DNA from: Yersinia alsatica
GTDB taxonomy: Bacteria > Pseudomonadota > Gammaproteobacteria > Enterobacterales > Enterobacteriaceae
Reading direction: 5' to 3'
Assembly (NCBI RefSeq): GCF_902170305.1
Contig: NZ_CABHWW010000014.1
Location: 1 to 64,000, forward strand
Length of the DNA: 64,000 nucleotides
Shown: positions 10,212 to 20,151 of the stretch, piece by piece
Layout of the letters: every line of letters begins with the position of its first letter
Position numbering within the stretch: position 1 is the stretch's first letter
The notes under the pieces: model-generated
Database searches by the model: none
Told to the model about the DNA's origin: nothing
Seen by the model: the letters and a program-made list of their open reading frames with translations, nothing else
Program-made: the position numbers and the translations under genes

Positions 10212-10961
10212 CTATTGATGAGGAATAGCGACAGGTTTGGCATTGCTATTGACTGATGCCGTTAATTGCCCGGTGCGGGCCGATGCCGGAACCTGGAAAC
10301 GCATTTCACTGCCCGGCAGCACATAGCCCATCAACCCACTATTGATATCATTATGCTGCAAACTGACCCGAGAGATGCGCGCGTGGGTCTGGCCCTGATT
10401 GCGAATCGCCAGCCACTGTTTACTGCCATCCGAAACGAGTTTGTAGCTTAGGTTGAGTGGGAAAAACGTCGTGGGGTTATTGGCATCTTCAGATTTCAGA
10501 CCCTCACCATAGATAAACAGTGGGACGGAGTAGCGCATTTGAAACTTTAACCCCATATTCAGGGCCGGGGTGGGCGCATCGTCATTAGGATCTTTGCGGG
10601 GAATTTCATCAATCAGTACCCGGAAAGCCTGCTCTTGGCCCGCCGGGACTTGGGTATTTTTAATCAGACGCACCAGTTGGCGTTTACCCGGCAGAATAGT
10701 GGCAACCGGTGGGCTGGCAAGCACGGCTGTTTGGCTACTGTAATCTTCTTGCCCCTCTTTTTGCTGCCACCCTAATACCCGCACTTGCATATAAACTGGC
10801 TGACTGTCTCTATTTTCCAGCCACAAAGCGGTGGCTTTTTCATGGCTATTGATCACCGGATCAATCGGCCAAATAAGTACCGAGGACGCGGCATAAACTG
10901 AGCCACTGGTGACTGCTGTTGCCAGTACAACCATCGATGAGAGTGATGTTAATTTCGTCAT
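10212..10961 (-). CDS. Periplasmic pilus chaperone (CsuC-like)
   Basis: A 249-residue periplasmic chaperone with two immunoglobulin-like domains. After the signal peptide (cleavage near VYAA), it shows VLIWPIDPVINSHEKATALWLENR, the G1-strand region with ILPGKRQLVRLI and the conserved EQAFRVLIDEIP. It should stabilise SCPU subunits by donating a strand and hand them to the usher. AAGGAG precedes the ATG. It sits between the minor subunits and the usher, as in the Csu operon. Confidence 0.92.
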   Translation of the reverse strand: MTKLTSLSSMVVLATAVTSGSVYAASSVLIWPIDPVINSHEKATALWLENRDSQPVYMQVRVLGWQQKEGQEDYSSQTAVLASPPVATILPGKRQLVRLIKNTQVPAGQEQAFRVLIDEIPRKDPNDDAPTPALNMGLKFQMRYSVPLFIYGEGLKSEDANNPTTFFPLNLSYKLVSDGSKQWLAIRNQGQTHARISRVSLQHNDINSGLMGYVLPGSEMRFQVPASARTGQLTASVNSNAKPVAIPHQ

Positions 10962-11007
10962 AGTGAACTCCTTGTCGATAAAGTACCCACATTAAATAAA
11001 TGGTCGC

Positions 11008-11565
11008 TTAATAGCTGACAGTGACTAAAAGTGTGTCTGTGTAATTCCCCGCGGTGGGTAGCGTGCTGCTGGCAAATAATTGCGCGTATAAAATGATTTG
11101 TTGCACCGTGCTATTGGCGGTAATCATTTGCGTCGCTCCCCCGTTGCTGCCATTGCCCCAGATAACACTGCGGGCGCTATCTTGAAATACTTGATAAAAC
11201 AGATACTCGCCGGTAGCACTGTTGAGTAGTCGTCTGCCGGAGGCGATATTGCCCGAAGTGTTGGCGCCGCTATTGAGTGCCAAAGTGAGGCTGGGAGTCC
11301 CGCTACATTGAACAATAATTGAACCGGCATTCTGGCTGGAGACGACATTAATTGCCGTGGAGAGTGAAGACACATTACCAAAGCTCAGCGTGCCAAAACT
11401 GCTGCTATCTACAGTGCCACTGCCCAAAATACAGCCGGATAAAATGGAGGCTTTAACCGCAAATGGGCTAGTCAATGTATCCCCATAACTGCTTGCCCCG
11501 GGCAGGCCCAGCAGGGCAAGTACCAGCAATTGAAGCAAGGTGGGATAGCAACCGTGATGCGCCAT
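11008..11565 (-). CDS. Spore-coat-U domain pilin (CsuB-like)
   Basis: A 185-residue exported SCPU-domain subunit. The signal peptide ends near ASSYG; the mature part begins with FAVKASILSGC, has a second cysteine in IIVQCSG for the fold's disulphide, and ends in a hydrophobic strand (DTLLVTVSY). AGGGAGG precedes the ATG. It is the third subunit gene of the operon, matching CsuB by position, but assignment of CsuA versus CsuB by sequence is not possible by eye. Confidence 0.87.
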   Translation of the reverse strand: MAHHGCYPTLLQLLVLALLGLPGASSYGDTLTSPFAVKASILSGCILGSGTVDSSSFGTLSFGNVSSLSTAINVVSSQNAGSIIVQCSGTPSLTLALNSGANTSGNIASGRRLLNSATGEYLFYQVFQDSARSVIWGNGSNGGATQMITANSTVQQIILYAQLFASSTLPTAGNYTDTLLVTVSY

Positions 11566-11574
11566 AGTCCCTCC

Positions 11575-12132
11575 CTACCAATTGACCGTGACTTGCACGG
11601 TATCGGTGTAGATGCCAACGGGCGGTGTACTTTGTATGGGTATTAATCCATAGACGGGAAGGGTGACGGGCTGTCCTGTCGCGACTTGTGAAACCCCCAC
11701 GGTATTATCCCAAATATGGCTATGTGCGGCGTCGGTATACAGGTTGTAATTCACATGCTGGGTGGTTGTGCCACTGGCCAAATAACGGCTATTGACGCTA
11801 CCGCTTTGCCCGGCACTGAGTAACACGGTAAAGCTGGTGCTTTTACTGCATTGCACCGAAATTGCGCCGGTATTAGCTTGCCCGGTCACGGCAATCGGTG
11901 TGTTCAGCATGGTGGCAGAACCAAAATTTAGGGTGCCAAAACTTGTGGCACCACCAACAACGGTGCCTGCAATGCAGGTTGGCAATAAGGTGGCGCTAAC
12001 GGTGATATTGGCGGTTTTTATATCGGCATGAGCCGGATAAACTTGCAGTAATAACAGCGCGCTGGATAGCCATAAAAAAGCTATTTTATAGAATGTTATC
12101 AGCGAGTTATCCAGCGTAATATTCTGAATCAT
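11575..12132 (-). CDS. Spore-coat-U domain pilin (CsuA-like)
   Basis: A 185-residue SCPU-domain subunit with a long N-terminal hydrophobic signal (IAFLWLSSALLLLQV, cleavage near AHA). Mature features are ITVSATLLPTC, the internal ISVQCSKST and the terminal VQVTVNW. The coding region starts 5 bases after the preceding subunit; a TTG at 12144 would overlap it, whereas the ATG at 12132 follows GGTAGTGG. It should be a minor or adaptor pilin. Confidence 0.86.
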   Translation of the reverse strand: MIQNITLDNSLITFYKIAFLWLSSALLLLQVYPAHADIKTANITVSATLLPTCIAGTVVGGATSFGTLNFGSATMLNTPIAVTGQANTGAISVQCSKSTSFTVLLSAGQSGSVNSRYLASGTTTQHVNYNLYTDAAHSHIWDNTVGVSQVATGQPVTLPVYGLIPIQSTPPVGIYTDTVQVTVNW

Positions 12133-12137
12133 ACCCA

Positions 12138-12674
12138 CTACCAACTAACAGTCACGTTGACTGTGTCGGTATAGGTGCTGACGCTGGGGGTGGTCTGTAT
12201 TGGAACTTGGCTATAAACCGTGAGTGGGATGGCCGTGGCGATGGTGCTTGCCGTGCCAGTGAGAAGACCGGAACCTGTTGTTCCCCATGCTTGGCCATAC
12301 GCGGAGTCTTTATACAAGTTATAGGTGACAAACTCTGCAGTTCCGCCAGCCAAACGGCGCTGATTACCTGAAGCATGTAAGCCATTGTCTATGGCAATAC
12401 TGTAGTTAGTTCCGGTACTACAGTATAAATTCAACGTGCCACCGGATGTGCTGCTGTAGGGCACTTTTATCTCGGTATTCAAGGTAGATACCGTACCGAA
12501 GTTTATGGTACCTAAATTCGTCAACCCACCCGGGGCGGTGCCATCATTAATATAACAGCCCGTAATAATGGTTAATGTGGCCCCTAACGTCCCAGTTACC
12601 GTACCTGCACTTTCTGCTGGTGGAGCAGCGGGTAATAAAGCCAGTGTACCTATAATAAGTAAGGTTTTCTTCAT
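12138..12674 (-). CDS. Major spore-coat-U domain pilin (CsuA/B-like)
   Basis: A 178-residue exported SCPU-domain protein and first gene of the pilus operon, the position held by the major rod subunit CsuA/B in Acinetobacter. The signal peptide (MKKTLLIIGTLALLPAA) is followed by GTLGATLTIITGC, an internal LYCSTG and the end strand VNVTVSW. AAGGAAG sits 6 bases before the ATG at 12674, which decides against the in-frame ATG at 12692. That it is the main rod subunit is inferred from position only. Confidence 0.87.
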   Translation of the reverse strand: MKKTLLIIGTLALLPAAPPAESAGTVTGTLGATLTIITGCYINDGTAPGGLTNLGTINFGTVSTLNTEIKVPYSSTSGGTLNLYCSTGTNYSIAIDNGLHASGNQRRLAGGTAEFVTYNLYKDSAYGQAWGTTGSGLLTGTASTIATAIPLTVYSQVPIQTTPSVSTYTDTVNVTVSW

Positions 12675-12905
12675 TGTTTCTTCCTTAATCATATAATTTG
12701 CAACCAGGTAATCTAGAAAGAGGTTGAGCCAATAACGTAGCGCAACCGATGTTTATGACAGTAATCATTAAAAATTCTAGATATTTAATTAATAGCAGCA
12801 AGATTCAGAAAGTGTCCAATATTAAGCAAAAAATCACTTATCCATCTCATATTTCTGATTTATTGCTACGGCGCGGTGGAAAATAATCAGAGAGGGCTAG
12901 TGCCT

Positions 12906-12949
12906 ACATTAAAGATAAATTGATGTTTATGGGTTGAAATCTTTAATGT
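12906..12949. repeat. 11-bp inverted repeat upstream of the pilus operon
   Basis: A perfect 11-bp inverted repeat (ACATTAAAGAT at 12906-12916 with ATCTTTAATGT at 12939-12949) separated by 22 bases. It lies 232 bases before the first pilin start and 52 bases past the MFS stop. No T-run follows on either strand, so it is unlikely to be a classic terminator. It could be a regulator site or an mRNA 3'-end hairpin. The rest of the 12675-13000 interval is AT-rich and shows no gene. Confidence 0.55.
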
Positions 12950-13000
12950 GAATCCATTCAGCAAAATAATGAGTGACGGTCATTTCTCACTGAGGAATCA

Positions 13001-14425
13001 TTATTGGTAAGATTTATTTTTCAAATGAATTGCAGCTATTCCTAAAGCAATTAGCGCTAATAGCGCAGCCACCCGATAAGTCAGCTGCATGCCGCGAGTG
13101 ATATCTGCGGCTGTGGCTAACGCGGTGTTTTGTGAGGCTGAGGCGGAGAAGAAAACGGCCCCCATAACCGATGCACCAGTAATCAGACCCAGGTTGCGGG
13201 AAAGATTCAGCATGCCGGCAGTCACACCGCGCTGATCGACGCCAACAGACTTAATTAATAGCGTGTTGTTGGCAGTTTGAAAAATGGCATAACCTGCAGT
13301 AATTAGGCAGACAGGTACAACATAACCGAAAACCCCCGCAGTAGGTGTGATTATGGGCAGTACCATGGTACCGGCGGTGATTCCCGCCAGCCCGACAGCA
13401 ACCATAGTGTTAGCGCCCAGTTTATCCACCCAATAACCCGCCGGAATACCGCTTAGTGCCGCGATTATCGGGCCAACAGACAGGGCTAATCCGACCCATT
13501 GCGCAGGCAGACCGAGTGCCGATGAAAGATAAAATGGCCCAACAATAAGGGTCGCCATCATGATGGTGGTGACTAATGCGCTCATGATTAACCCATTACG
13601 CAACACAGAACGGCGCAACATCGAAATGTGAATTAAGGGAAATTTAGCTCTCTTTTCTACCCAGAAAAATAATCCAAGGCCGACAATGGCTCCCCCCAGT
13701 AAGATAAAATTGAAGGCGCTGAAGATACCCTGTCCCAAGGTCATGGCGAGGGCATACAGTGCAAGTGTGAGTCCCAATAGCAGCATTCCGAGAGGGTCAA
13801 ATCCTGACGAAGATTGAGATGACAGTGTAACGATTTTAGGTAGATAGCGCGATACTAACCACAGAGCTAATAGCGCTAAAGGTATATTTATCAGGAATAT
13901 AGCTGACCAACCAAATTTGGAAATTAGCATGCCGCCGAGCGAAGGTCCAAGGGCCGTACCGATAGCGGATACAGTGCCGAGCAGCCCCATAGCTCGCCCT
14001 GTTTTTCCTTGTTCTATCGTCTCACTCACCAGTGCCAGAGTCAGAGTCATCATGGCTGCAGCCCCCAACCCTTGTAAGACACGAGCGGCGATCAATATCC
14101 CGATAGTCGGCGCAAATGCGCACCCTAGGGAGGCCAAAGCAAACAAACCAATTCCGCTTTTTAGCAGTTGGCGTTTGTCGGTGATATCCCCAAGGCGACC
14201 AATACTGATAGCCGATGTGGTCACTGCCAGTAAATAGGCTAAAACCACCCATTGCACCTCTTGAAAAGAGGCACTGAAAGCTTGCGTCAGGGTGGGTAAT
14301 CCGACATTAGCAATGCTGGTGGCGAGTGACGAAAGCAACATCGGTAGTGAGAGGCTGATCATTTTTTGCCGCAGACTGCTGTTGTCAGAACGGTATAAAT
14401 TGGTGCTGTTAGTATCAATTTTCAT
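13001..14425 (-). CDS. MFS drug efflux transporter (DHA2-like)
   Basis: A 474-residue inner-membrane transporter of the major facilitator superfamily, with about 14 hydrophobic segments. The loop 2-3 motif reads GRLGDITDKRQ (near 97), and the helix 4 and 5 region contains ARVLQGLGAAAM and GTALGPSLGG, the antiporter motif of drug/proton exchangers. An export role is likely; the substrate is unknown. It is divergent from a LysR gene at 14552, which probably controls it. Confidence 0.87.
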   Translation of the reverse strand: MKIDTNSTNLYRSDNSSLRQKMISLSLPMLLSSLATSIANVGLPTLTQAFSASFQEVQWVVLAYLLAVTTSAISIGRLGDITDKRQLLKSGIGLFALASLGCAFAPTIGILIAARVLQGLGAAAMMTLTLALVSETIEQGKTGRAMGLLGTVSAIGTALGPSLGGMLISKFGWSAIFLINIPLALLALWLVSRYLPKIVTLSSQSSSGFDPLGMLLLGLTLALYALAMTLGQGIFSAFNFILLGGAIVGLGLFFWVEKRAKFPLIHISMLRRSVLRNGLIMSALVTTIMMATLIVGPFYLSSALGLPAQWVGLALSVGPIIAALSGIPAGYWVDKLGANTMVAVGLAGITAGTMVLPIITPTAGVFGYVVPVCLITAGYAIFQTANNTLLIKSVGVDQRGVTAGMLNLSRNLGLITGASVMGAVFFSASASQNTALATAADITRGMQLTYRVAALLALIALGIAAIHLKNKSYQ

Positions 14426-14492
14426 TTATGAGGCACTCCTGAAAGACATTAACAGGAGACTATGGCATTGCTTCATAAGGCGGAAGACGCAC

Positions 14493-14509
14493 TGAATGCA
14501 GTTTATTCA
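14493..14509. promoter_or_regulatory. Putative LysR-type operator
   Basis: TGAAT-N7-ATTCA, a perfect 5-bp dyad in the 126-base gap between the divergent MFS and LysR genes. Position and symmetry suit a LysR-type regulator site; the spacing is not the canonical T-N11-A, so this is a suggestion only. Confidence 0.35.
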
Positions 14510-14551
14510 TGCATCTAACGCCATGTCATAATCCTGTGCTAGAGTCAGAAC

Positions 14552-15460
14552 ATGACAAAACCTGATCTCAACTTATTATTCACACTCAATGTCCTGCTGG
14601 CGGAAGGCAGTGTGGTGGGGGCCGCGCAACGATTGGGACTGAGCCCATCAGCAATGAGCCGGGCGCTGGCAAGATTACGTAAGACGACGGGCGATCCCTT
14701 GCTGGTGCGGGCAGGGCGGGCATTGGTTCCTACACCAAGAGCGCTTGAATTACGTGAACAGGTCAGCCAATTAGTACAGGATGCAACATCTGTTTTGCGC
14801 CCCGCAGAGAAACTGGATCTGGCTCAATTGACCCGAGTTTTCACCTTGCGAACCAGCGATGGTTTTGTTGAAAATTTTGGTGCGGCACTGTTAACGAGAA
14901 TCAGCCAGGACGCGGCGGGCGTGCAGTTGCGTTTTATGCAAAAACTTAATAAAGACAGCCTGTTACTTCGTGATGGTAGTGTCGATTTGGAAACCGGGGT
15001 GGTTGGTTCTGCGGCCAGCCCAGAATTGCGCACGCGAGCGCTGTTTCGTGATGGTTTTATTGGTGTGGTCAGGGCGGGGCATCCATTAAACGAGGGGGAG
15101 ATAACACCTGACCGCTATGCCGCTCAGCGGCATATTATTATTTCGCGGCGTCAGGGCCATAAAGGGCCGATGGATGATACTTTGCAATTATTGGGGCTGG
15201 AAAGAAATAGGGTCACTTACGTTGATAGTATTTCAACTGCGCTGGCTTTGGTGAAAGATTCCGACTTGGTTGCCACCGTCCCGGCACAACACACGCTGAA
15301 TTTGCGTCGCGGCATGTTTAGCTTCCCACTGCCGATAACTTCGCCATCCATTACTATCTCTATGCTATGGCACCCACGAATGGATGCCGATCCTGCCCAT
15401 CGTTGGTTGCGGCAATGTGTACTAGATGTTTGCCGTAATGATTCTCAGGGCAACCCATGA
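14552..15460 (+). CDS. LysR-family transcriptional regulator
   Basis: A 302-residue LysR-type regulator. The N-terminal winged helix-turn-helix (about 1-65) includes DLNLLFTLNVLLAEGSVVGAAQRLGLSPSAMSRAL; the remainder is the periplasmic-binding-like effector domain (about 90-295). It is divergent from the MFS exporter gene, the usual arrangement for a regulator and its target. The effector is unknown. The 3' end lies 26 bases from the letB stop, and a 7-bp inverted repeat (CTCAGGG/CCCTGAG) spans the junction. Confidence 0.9.
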   Translation: MTKPDLNLLFTLNVLLAEGSVVGAAQRLGLSPSAMSRALARLRKTTGDPLLVRAGRALVPTPRALELREQVSQLVQDATSVLRPAEKLDLAQLTRVFTLRTSDGFVENFGAALLTRISQDAAGVQLRFMQKLNKDSLLLRDGSVDLETGVVGSAASPELRTRALFRDGFIGVVRAGHPLNEGEITPDRYAAQRHIIISRRQGHKGPMDDTLQLLGLERNRVTYVDSISTALALVKDSDLVATVPAQHTLNLRRGMFSFPLPITSPSITISMLWHPRMDADPAHRWLRQCVLDVCRNDSQGNP

Positions 15461-15486
15461 CGAGTCACCCTGAGGATCAGTATTAA

Positions 15487-18117
15487 CTAGAAGCGCGGTA
15501 TTGCGGTGCCCCAGTTACGCCAGTCTTTCGGCTCTTCGGCATTCAGTAAGAAATGCTGATTTATATTGGCTTTCGGGGCCAGTGGGGTGGTCGGTGGGGT
15601 AGCAAAAGCAATACCGCCACGAATAAATTGCTGGAAGGTGCCGCTTTTCACTACGCCGCCAGTCAGACCGAATTCGAGATTATAGCCCGATGCCAGCCAG
15701 AACACTGTATTCTGCCGGACTAATTGCTGGAATTTCTGACTGATACGGAGCGAGACTTGCACCCGGTCAGACATGGCTCCCAGATTGAATCCAGTGACAG
15801 TACCGACCTCAAGCCCACGGAACAGCACCGGCGTGCCAACTTGTAATGATCCAGCTTCCGCAGTGTCAAGAATAATGCTCAGGCCATCAAGATAACGAGA
15901 GTCGGTAATCGTCGCGGTTTGTAGCTCAAAGCTGCGCACTATCCCGCCTTTACCCGGCTCTACATTAATGTAGGGCTGGAACAGCGTATCGAGGTTGTTC
16001 ACCCCCGCGGCAGAAATCTCCGGTGAAACAATAGAGAAGCGAGTTCCTGCCCGGGCAAAACTCTGCACATATTCAGGATAGAGCACGGCTTTGGCTAACA
16101 CTTCATTGCGCTCTGGTGCCAATTTGAGAGATTCAACTTGACCAATATTGATACCCAGATAGCGAATTGGCATGCCTGTTGCCAGTTTGCTGGCATCAAA
16201 AGTGCGCAAGATAATCTGGCTACCTACAGCGCGAGCGGCGGTTTCATTGCCATAAAGTGTTCGTTTGGCCCCTTTATCTAGCGTAACCCCTTCAAGGTTA
16301 TCAAAGCTGATAGCCCCTTTTAGTGCCCGATTGAGTGGCGAGGCTTGCACAGTCAGACCACTGCCGTTCAACTGTACTTTCGCCCCCCCTTCGGCCCAGA
16401 AGATACTCTTATCAGTGAGCAGGTTGCGGTATTCTGGCTGGATATAAACATCCACCTCAAACTCATTGGCTTTCGGCCTGACGCGGGTAATTTCACCAAC
16501 CTGAAACTTGCGATACAACACCACGGAGCCCGCTTGGACATCAGGCAAGCTGCTGGCGGTGAGTGTTAATGTGGTGGCTGGGCCGTTACCTAAAATTCCG
16601 TCAGTGGCTTTTTCCACACTGCTATATAACGGATATTTACCCAGCGGTTCACCTTTACTGCCCGGTAGAATCAGAATGCCGCCATCAACCCACTCTTGCG
16701 CACTGGCACCTTGCACTTCAATTCCGTCAATACCGAGTTTGACGTCAATGCGGCTATTCACCACGAACTTGCTGTCTTTGTGCACTAAATCCCGGTATTT
16801 CGCTTCAATTGCCGCAGTGAAGTTTACGCCATTGGCGGATAGCTCGCGGGTTAATACCTGACCAATCTTCACGCCATGCAATGAGATAGGCTGGCCGACA
16901 TCAATACCATAGCTTTGTGGCGCGGTTAATTGCACTTCCAGCACATTGGGTTGCTGTAACAGACTTTTGCTGCTGGGCAGGACGGTAAAACGCTGTTGCG
17001 GTTCACCTTCGCCGGGGATGAGCTCCAATGTATTGCCAGTCAAAAGCTCACTCAGGTTGGCATTATTAAGACTAATTCGTGGGCTATTCATTTCAATGCG
17101 GGTACCGGCGCGCATTAAATCGACCACTGACGGATCAATGGTGAGCTCGCCAGTCACTTTACTGTCCGGCTGGAGTGTCATTTTAGTCAGGGTACCTACT
17201 TGTAACCCTTGATAAATCAGTGGAGTACGGCCTTCACTCAGGTTATTTCCATTAGGAAGGTCCAAGGTGATCGCCACGCCACGCTGGCTATGTGCCAGAT
17301 CAGAATAGAGCTGGAAAGGCTGGTCTGGCTTTGCATTTTGACTGTTGGGTGGTGAATCAAAAGCAATCGCGCCGTTAACCAATGCGGCCAGGCTTTCCAT
17401 TTGCACCGACGCGCCACTCAGGCTGAAATCACCTTTGAAACCAGAGACATTCCAGAAGCGGGTATCATTTTTAACCAGTTTGGCAAAGCGTCGGTCAATC
17501 AACACGTCAATAACTACGCCGTTATTATCAGGCGCAATATTGTAATCATAGACTTTCCCCACCGGGATTTTACGGTAATAAACCAGTGAGCCGTTATTCA
17601 GGGAACCCAGATCCGGCGCATGTAAATGAATCATTAATTCGCCGGTATTCATGCGAAATTTGGGCTGGGTATCCAGCGCGGTAAAGTGGTTCTGAGGTTT
17701 GCCTTCGCCCGGCATCATGCCGATATAGTTGCCTCCGACCAATGCATCCAGCCCGGAAACCCCGGCTAATGAGGCTTTGGGGGTCACTAACCAGAACTGA
17801 GTGCCTTCACGCAGTGAGTCTTCCATATCATTTTTGATACTGGCGACAACTTTAATATTGCGCAGGTCATCATCCAGACTGATGGATTGCACCATCCCGA
17901 CTTCAACACCTTGATAACGAATCGGCGTTCGCCCAGCGACAATCCCGGCGGCAGATTGAAAATCAATCGTCACCTCGGTGCCGCGCTCTTGCCAATTGTT
18001 ATAAACCAGCCACCCGGCAATCAGCAGGGCGATAAAAGGCAGCAACCAGAAAGGCGATATCCGGCGTTTATGTTTAATTTGTGCCTCAGTCGGTGTACTC
18101 GGCGTTTCCTGTTGCAT
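15487..18117 (-). CDS. letB: Intermembrane lipid transport protein LetB (seven MCE domains)
   Basis: An 876-residue protein with a single N-terminal transmembrane anchor ([16 protein letters not shown]) and repeated MCE domains. About seven units can be counted from recurring motifs such as [50 protein letters not shown] and [13 protein letters not shown]. coli LetB (YebT) has seven MCE rings forming a periplasm-spanning hydrophobic tunnel for lipids. The ATG at 18117 has GGGA at good spacing; 18123 is also possible. The start overlaps the end of letA, so translation is probably coupled. Confidence 0.95.
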   Translation of the reverse strand: MQQETPSTPTEAQIKHKRRISPFWLLPFIALLIAGWLVYNNWQERGTEVTIDFQSAAGIVAGRTPIRYQGVEVGMVQSISLDDDLRNIKVVASIKNDMEDSLREGTQFWLVTPKASLAGVSGLDALVGGNYIGMMPGEGKPQNHFTALDTQPKFRMNTGELMIHLHAPDLGSLNNGSLVYYRKIPVGKVYDYNIAPDNNGVVIDVLIDRRFAKLVKNDTRFWNVSGFKGDFSLSGASVQMESLAALVNGAIAFDSPPNSQNAKPDQPFQLYSDLAHSQRGVAITLDLPNGNNLSEGRTPLIYQGLQVGTLTKMTLQPDSKVTGELTIDPSVVDLMRAGTRIEMNSPRISLNNANLSELLTGNTLELIPGEGEPQQRFTVLPSSKSLLQQPNVLEVQLTAPQSYGIDVGQPISLHGVKIGQVLTRELSANGVNFTAAIEAKYRDLVHKDSKFVVNSRIDVKLGIDGIEVQGASAQEWVDGGILILPGSKGEPLGKYPLYSSVEKATDGILGNGPATTLTLTASSLPDVQAGSVVLYRKFQVGEITRVRPKANEFEVDVYIQPEYRNLLTDKSIFWAEGGAKVQLNGSGLTVQASPLNRALKGAISFDNLEGVTLDKGAKRTLYGNETAARAVGSQIILRTFDASKLATGMPIRYLGINIGQVESLKLAPERNEVLAKAVLYPEYVQSFARAGTRFSIVSPEISAAGVNNLDTLFQPYINVEPGKGGIVRSFELQTATITDSRYLDGLSIILDTAEAGSLQVGTPVLFRGLEVGTVTGFNLGAMSDRVQVSLRISQKFQQLVRQNTVFWLASGYNLEFGLTGGVVKSGTFQQFIRGGIAFATPPTTPLAPKANINQHFLLNAEEPKDWRNWGTAIPRF

Positions 18118-19333
18118 GTGCATCCCAAATCAATCGGCTATCCAGCCATTCAACAGCAAGGATAGTCAAAATAACCGCAGACCCAAAATAGAAGGCTGCT
18201 GGCCCCATAGTGAAAGAAAGGAGCTGATCACGATTAATCAGCGACATCATTAGCGCAATAACAAAGAGGTCCAGCATCGACCAACGGCCAATCCAGGTAA
18301 TCAACCGCAGCAACCGCATGCGGGTTTTCAGACTGTGCTGGGTCTTTAGATGGATACTGAGCAGCAATGTTATCAAGACAATGACTTTAGTAAATGGCAC
18401 CAACACGCTGGCGATAAATACTACGGCGGCTATTGGTAAATTACCCGAGGAAGCCAAGGAGACCACACCAGAGAAAATAGTATCCTCCATGCGCGTGCCG
18501 TTGGCATAAACAATTGATATCGGCAGTAAGTTGGCGGGAAGCAACAATATAATAGAGGCGATTAGCGCCGCCCAGGTTTTTTGGATGCTATGACGCCGGC
18601 GGTGGCGCAATGGGGTATGGCAACGCGGGCAGCGCCCCAAAGCATCAGGATGCCCGGTATATTGGCAAGACAGACAAACTCGCAGTGTTTCTCTTGGGCC
18701 GGGAGTCTGTTCTTGCGGATAAAACCGCTCCCACAACTGCTCCAAATTCAGGTGCACCAGCGCCAAGATGCTGAGCAAGGTGAGTGTCAGGTATGCGATC
18801 AATCCAGTACCCGGCATGACATCGGCATATTCTTTGACTTTTATACAGGCCACTACCATGCCGATAAGATAGATATCCAGCATGACCCACTCTTTTAAGC
18901 GCTCCAGCATCAGCAATATTGGGCGCAGATTCATGCCAATCCGGCTGCCGATGCGCAGGTAGAGAATAGAGACGGTTAGTGTAATGGGCGCACCCAGAAT
19001 ACAGAATGCCACCATGCTGGCAGTTATAGGGTCACCCTGGCGACTCATTTGCCAGATCCCTTCCAGCAAACTGGCATCAATGCGCGTACCAAGTAGGCGG
19101 ATAGTAATCAGCGGCTCGGTAAAAGCGAATGGCATCAGTAACAGCATGGCGACAGCTATTGCGGTCAGCCGAGTTAGAGACCAATCGCGCCCGCTGGTAA
19201 TTTTCGCACTGCAACGTGGGCAATACGCGGTTTGCTGGCCATTGAGGGGCGGCAAACTAAATAACGCATCACACTGGCAGCAGCGTTGAACTCGTGCCGT
19301 GGATAAAGGGCGTTGAATGGCATGTATCTTCAT
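18086..19333 (-). CDS. letA: Lipid transport inner-membrane protein LetA (PqiA family)
   Basis: A 415-residue polytopic inner-membrane protein of the PqiA/YebS family. It has two PqiA units, each opening with a zinc-ribbon pair: CCQC...CPRC near residue 20 and CLSC...CPRC near 225, followed by about four membrane helices each. In E. coli LetA works with LetB in lipid traffic between membranes. The ATG at 19333 aligns with the family; the longer frame upstream has no support. It overlaps letB by about 32 bases. Confidence 0.94.
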   Translation of the reverse strand: MKIHAIQRPLSTARVQRCCQCDALFSLPPLNGQQTAYCPRCSAKITSGRDWSLTRLTAIAVAMLLLMPFAFTEPLITIRLLGTRIDASLLEGIWQMSRQGDPITASMVAFCILGAPITLTVSILYLRIGSRIGMNLRPILLMLERLKEWVMLDIYLIGMVVACIKVKEYADVMPGTGLIAYLTLTLLSILALVHLNLEQLWERFYPQEQTPGPRETLRVCLSCQYTGHPDALGRCPRCHTPLRHRRRHSIQKTWAALIASIILLLPANLLPISIVYANGTRMEDTIFSGVVSLASSGNLPIAAVVFIASVLVPFTKVIVLITLLLSIHLKTQHSLKTRMRLLRLITWIGRWSMLDLFVIALMMSLINRDQLLSFTMGPAAFYFGSAVILTILAVEWLDSRLIWDAHATGNAEYTD

Positions 19334-19558
19334 TATGTAAAACCCTGACACCGACACCGGTTTATAAATAATAGCGCGGATGGTAGCAGAGCAATCACTC
19401 AAAACAAGGGGCAAAAAGGGTCAAACTGACAATGTTGATAACTCTTTTGCTTCATTAGCGCGGAATAACCTTGTAGCCAAGAGCATTTAATGATTATTTT
19501 ATATAAGCTACGCATAACTATTGCCTCTGGCTATTCTTAGGTTTCTAACGGTCATTAC

Positions 19559-20056
19559 ATGAAAAAAGCAGAATTCTACGCGGAATTAAAACGTGATTTG
19601 AGTGCCCTGATTGCCGGTGAAACCAATTTCATCGCTACATTGGCTAATGCCAGCGCCTTACTTTATGAACGCCTTGATGGTTTAAATTGGGCTGGATTTT
19701 ACTTGCTTGATGGCAAGCAACTGGTGTTGGGGCCTTTTCAGGGGAAAATCGCCTGCGTGCGTATTCCGGTCGGGAAAGGCGTATGTGGAACTGCGGTCGC
19801 AGAAAACCGCGTTCAGCGAGTCGGTGATGTGCATGCATTCCCCGGTCATATCGCCTGCGACGCCGCCAGTAATGCTGAAATTGTGCTGCCAATCACAGTT
19901 CAGGGGAAAGTTATCGGCGTTTTGGATATCGACAGCATAGTTTATGATCGCTTTGATGAAGACGACGAATTGGGCTTAACCTCAGTCGTGGCGGGGCTTT
20001 GCGAGCATCTGGAGCTATGTGACAGTTCAAAATATGTCACACAGACTGCAAGTTGA
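19559..20056 (+). CDS. msrC: Free methionine-(R)-sulfoxide reductase MsrC
   Basis: A 165-residue cytosolic GAF-domain enzyme that reduces free methionine-R-sulfoxide with thioredoxin. The three cysteines expected of this family are present at 66, 76 and 100 (KIACVR, GVCGTA, HIACDA), with the conserved VLDIDS near the end. Length and sequence match E. coli YebR/MsrC. It is divergent from letA and upstream of proQ on the same strand. Confidence 0.95.
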   Translation: MKKAEFYAELKRDLSALIAGETNFIATLANASALLYERLDGLNWAGFYLLDGKQLVLGPFQGKIACVRIPVGKGVCGTAVAENRVQRVGDVHAFPGHIACDAASNAEIVLPITVQGKVIGVLDIDSIVYDRFDEDDELGLTSVVAGLCEHLELCDSSKYVTQTAS

Positions 20057-20083
20057 TATACGGATAACGTGGCAATTGCTGAT

Positions 20084-20103
20084 GGCGTCATTATAATGAC
20101 GCC
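20084..20103. promoter_or_regulatory. 20-bp perfect palindrome with embedded TATAAT before proQ
   Basis: GGCGTCATTATAATGACGCC is a perfect 20-bp palindrome 48 bases before the proQ ATG. It contains TATAAT, a consensus -10, at 20093-20098. No clear -35 was seen. It may be a promoter overlapped by an operator or an RNA hairpin ending the msrC transcript, although no T-run follows. Confidence 0.5.
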
Positions 20104-20151
20104 TGTTCATGCCTGCGCTGGTTGGCAAACCCGTTGTAATCAGGAAATTTC

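Noticed and set aside
13917-14237. Plus-strand frame of 106 codons inside the MFS gene
   Set aside because: Antisense shadow; the MFS reading frame is unambiguous.
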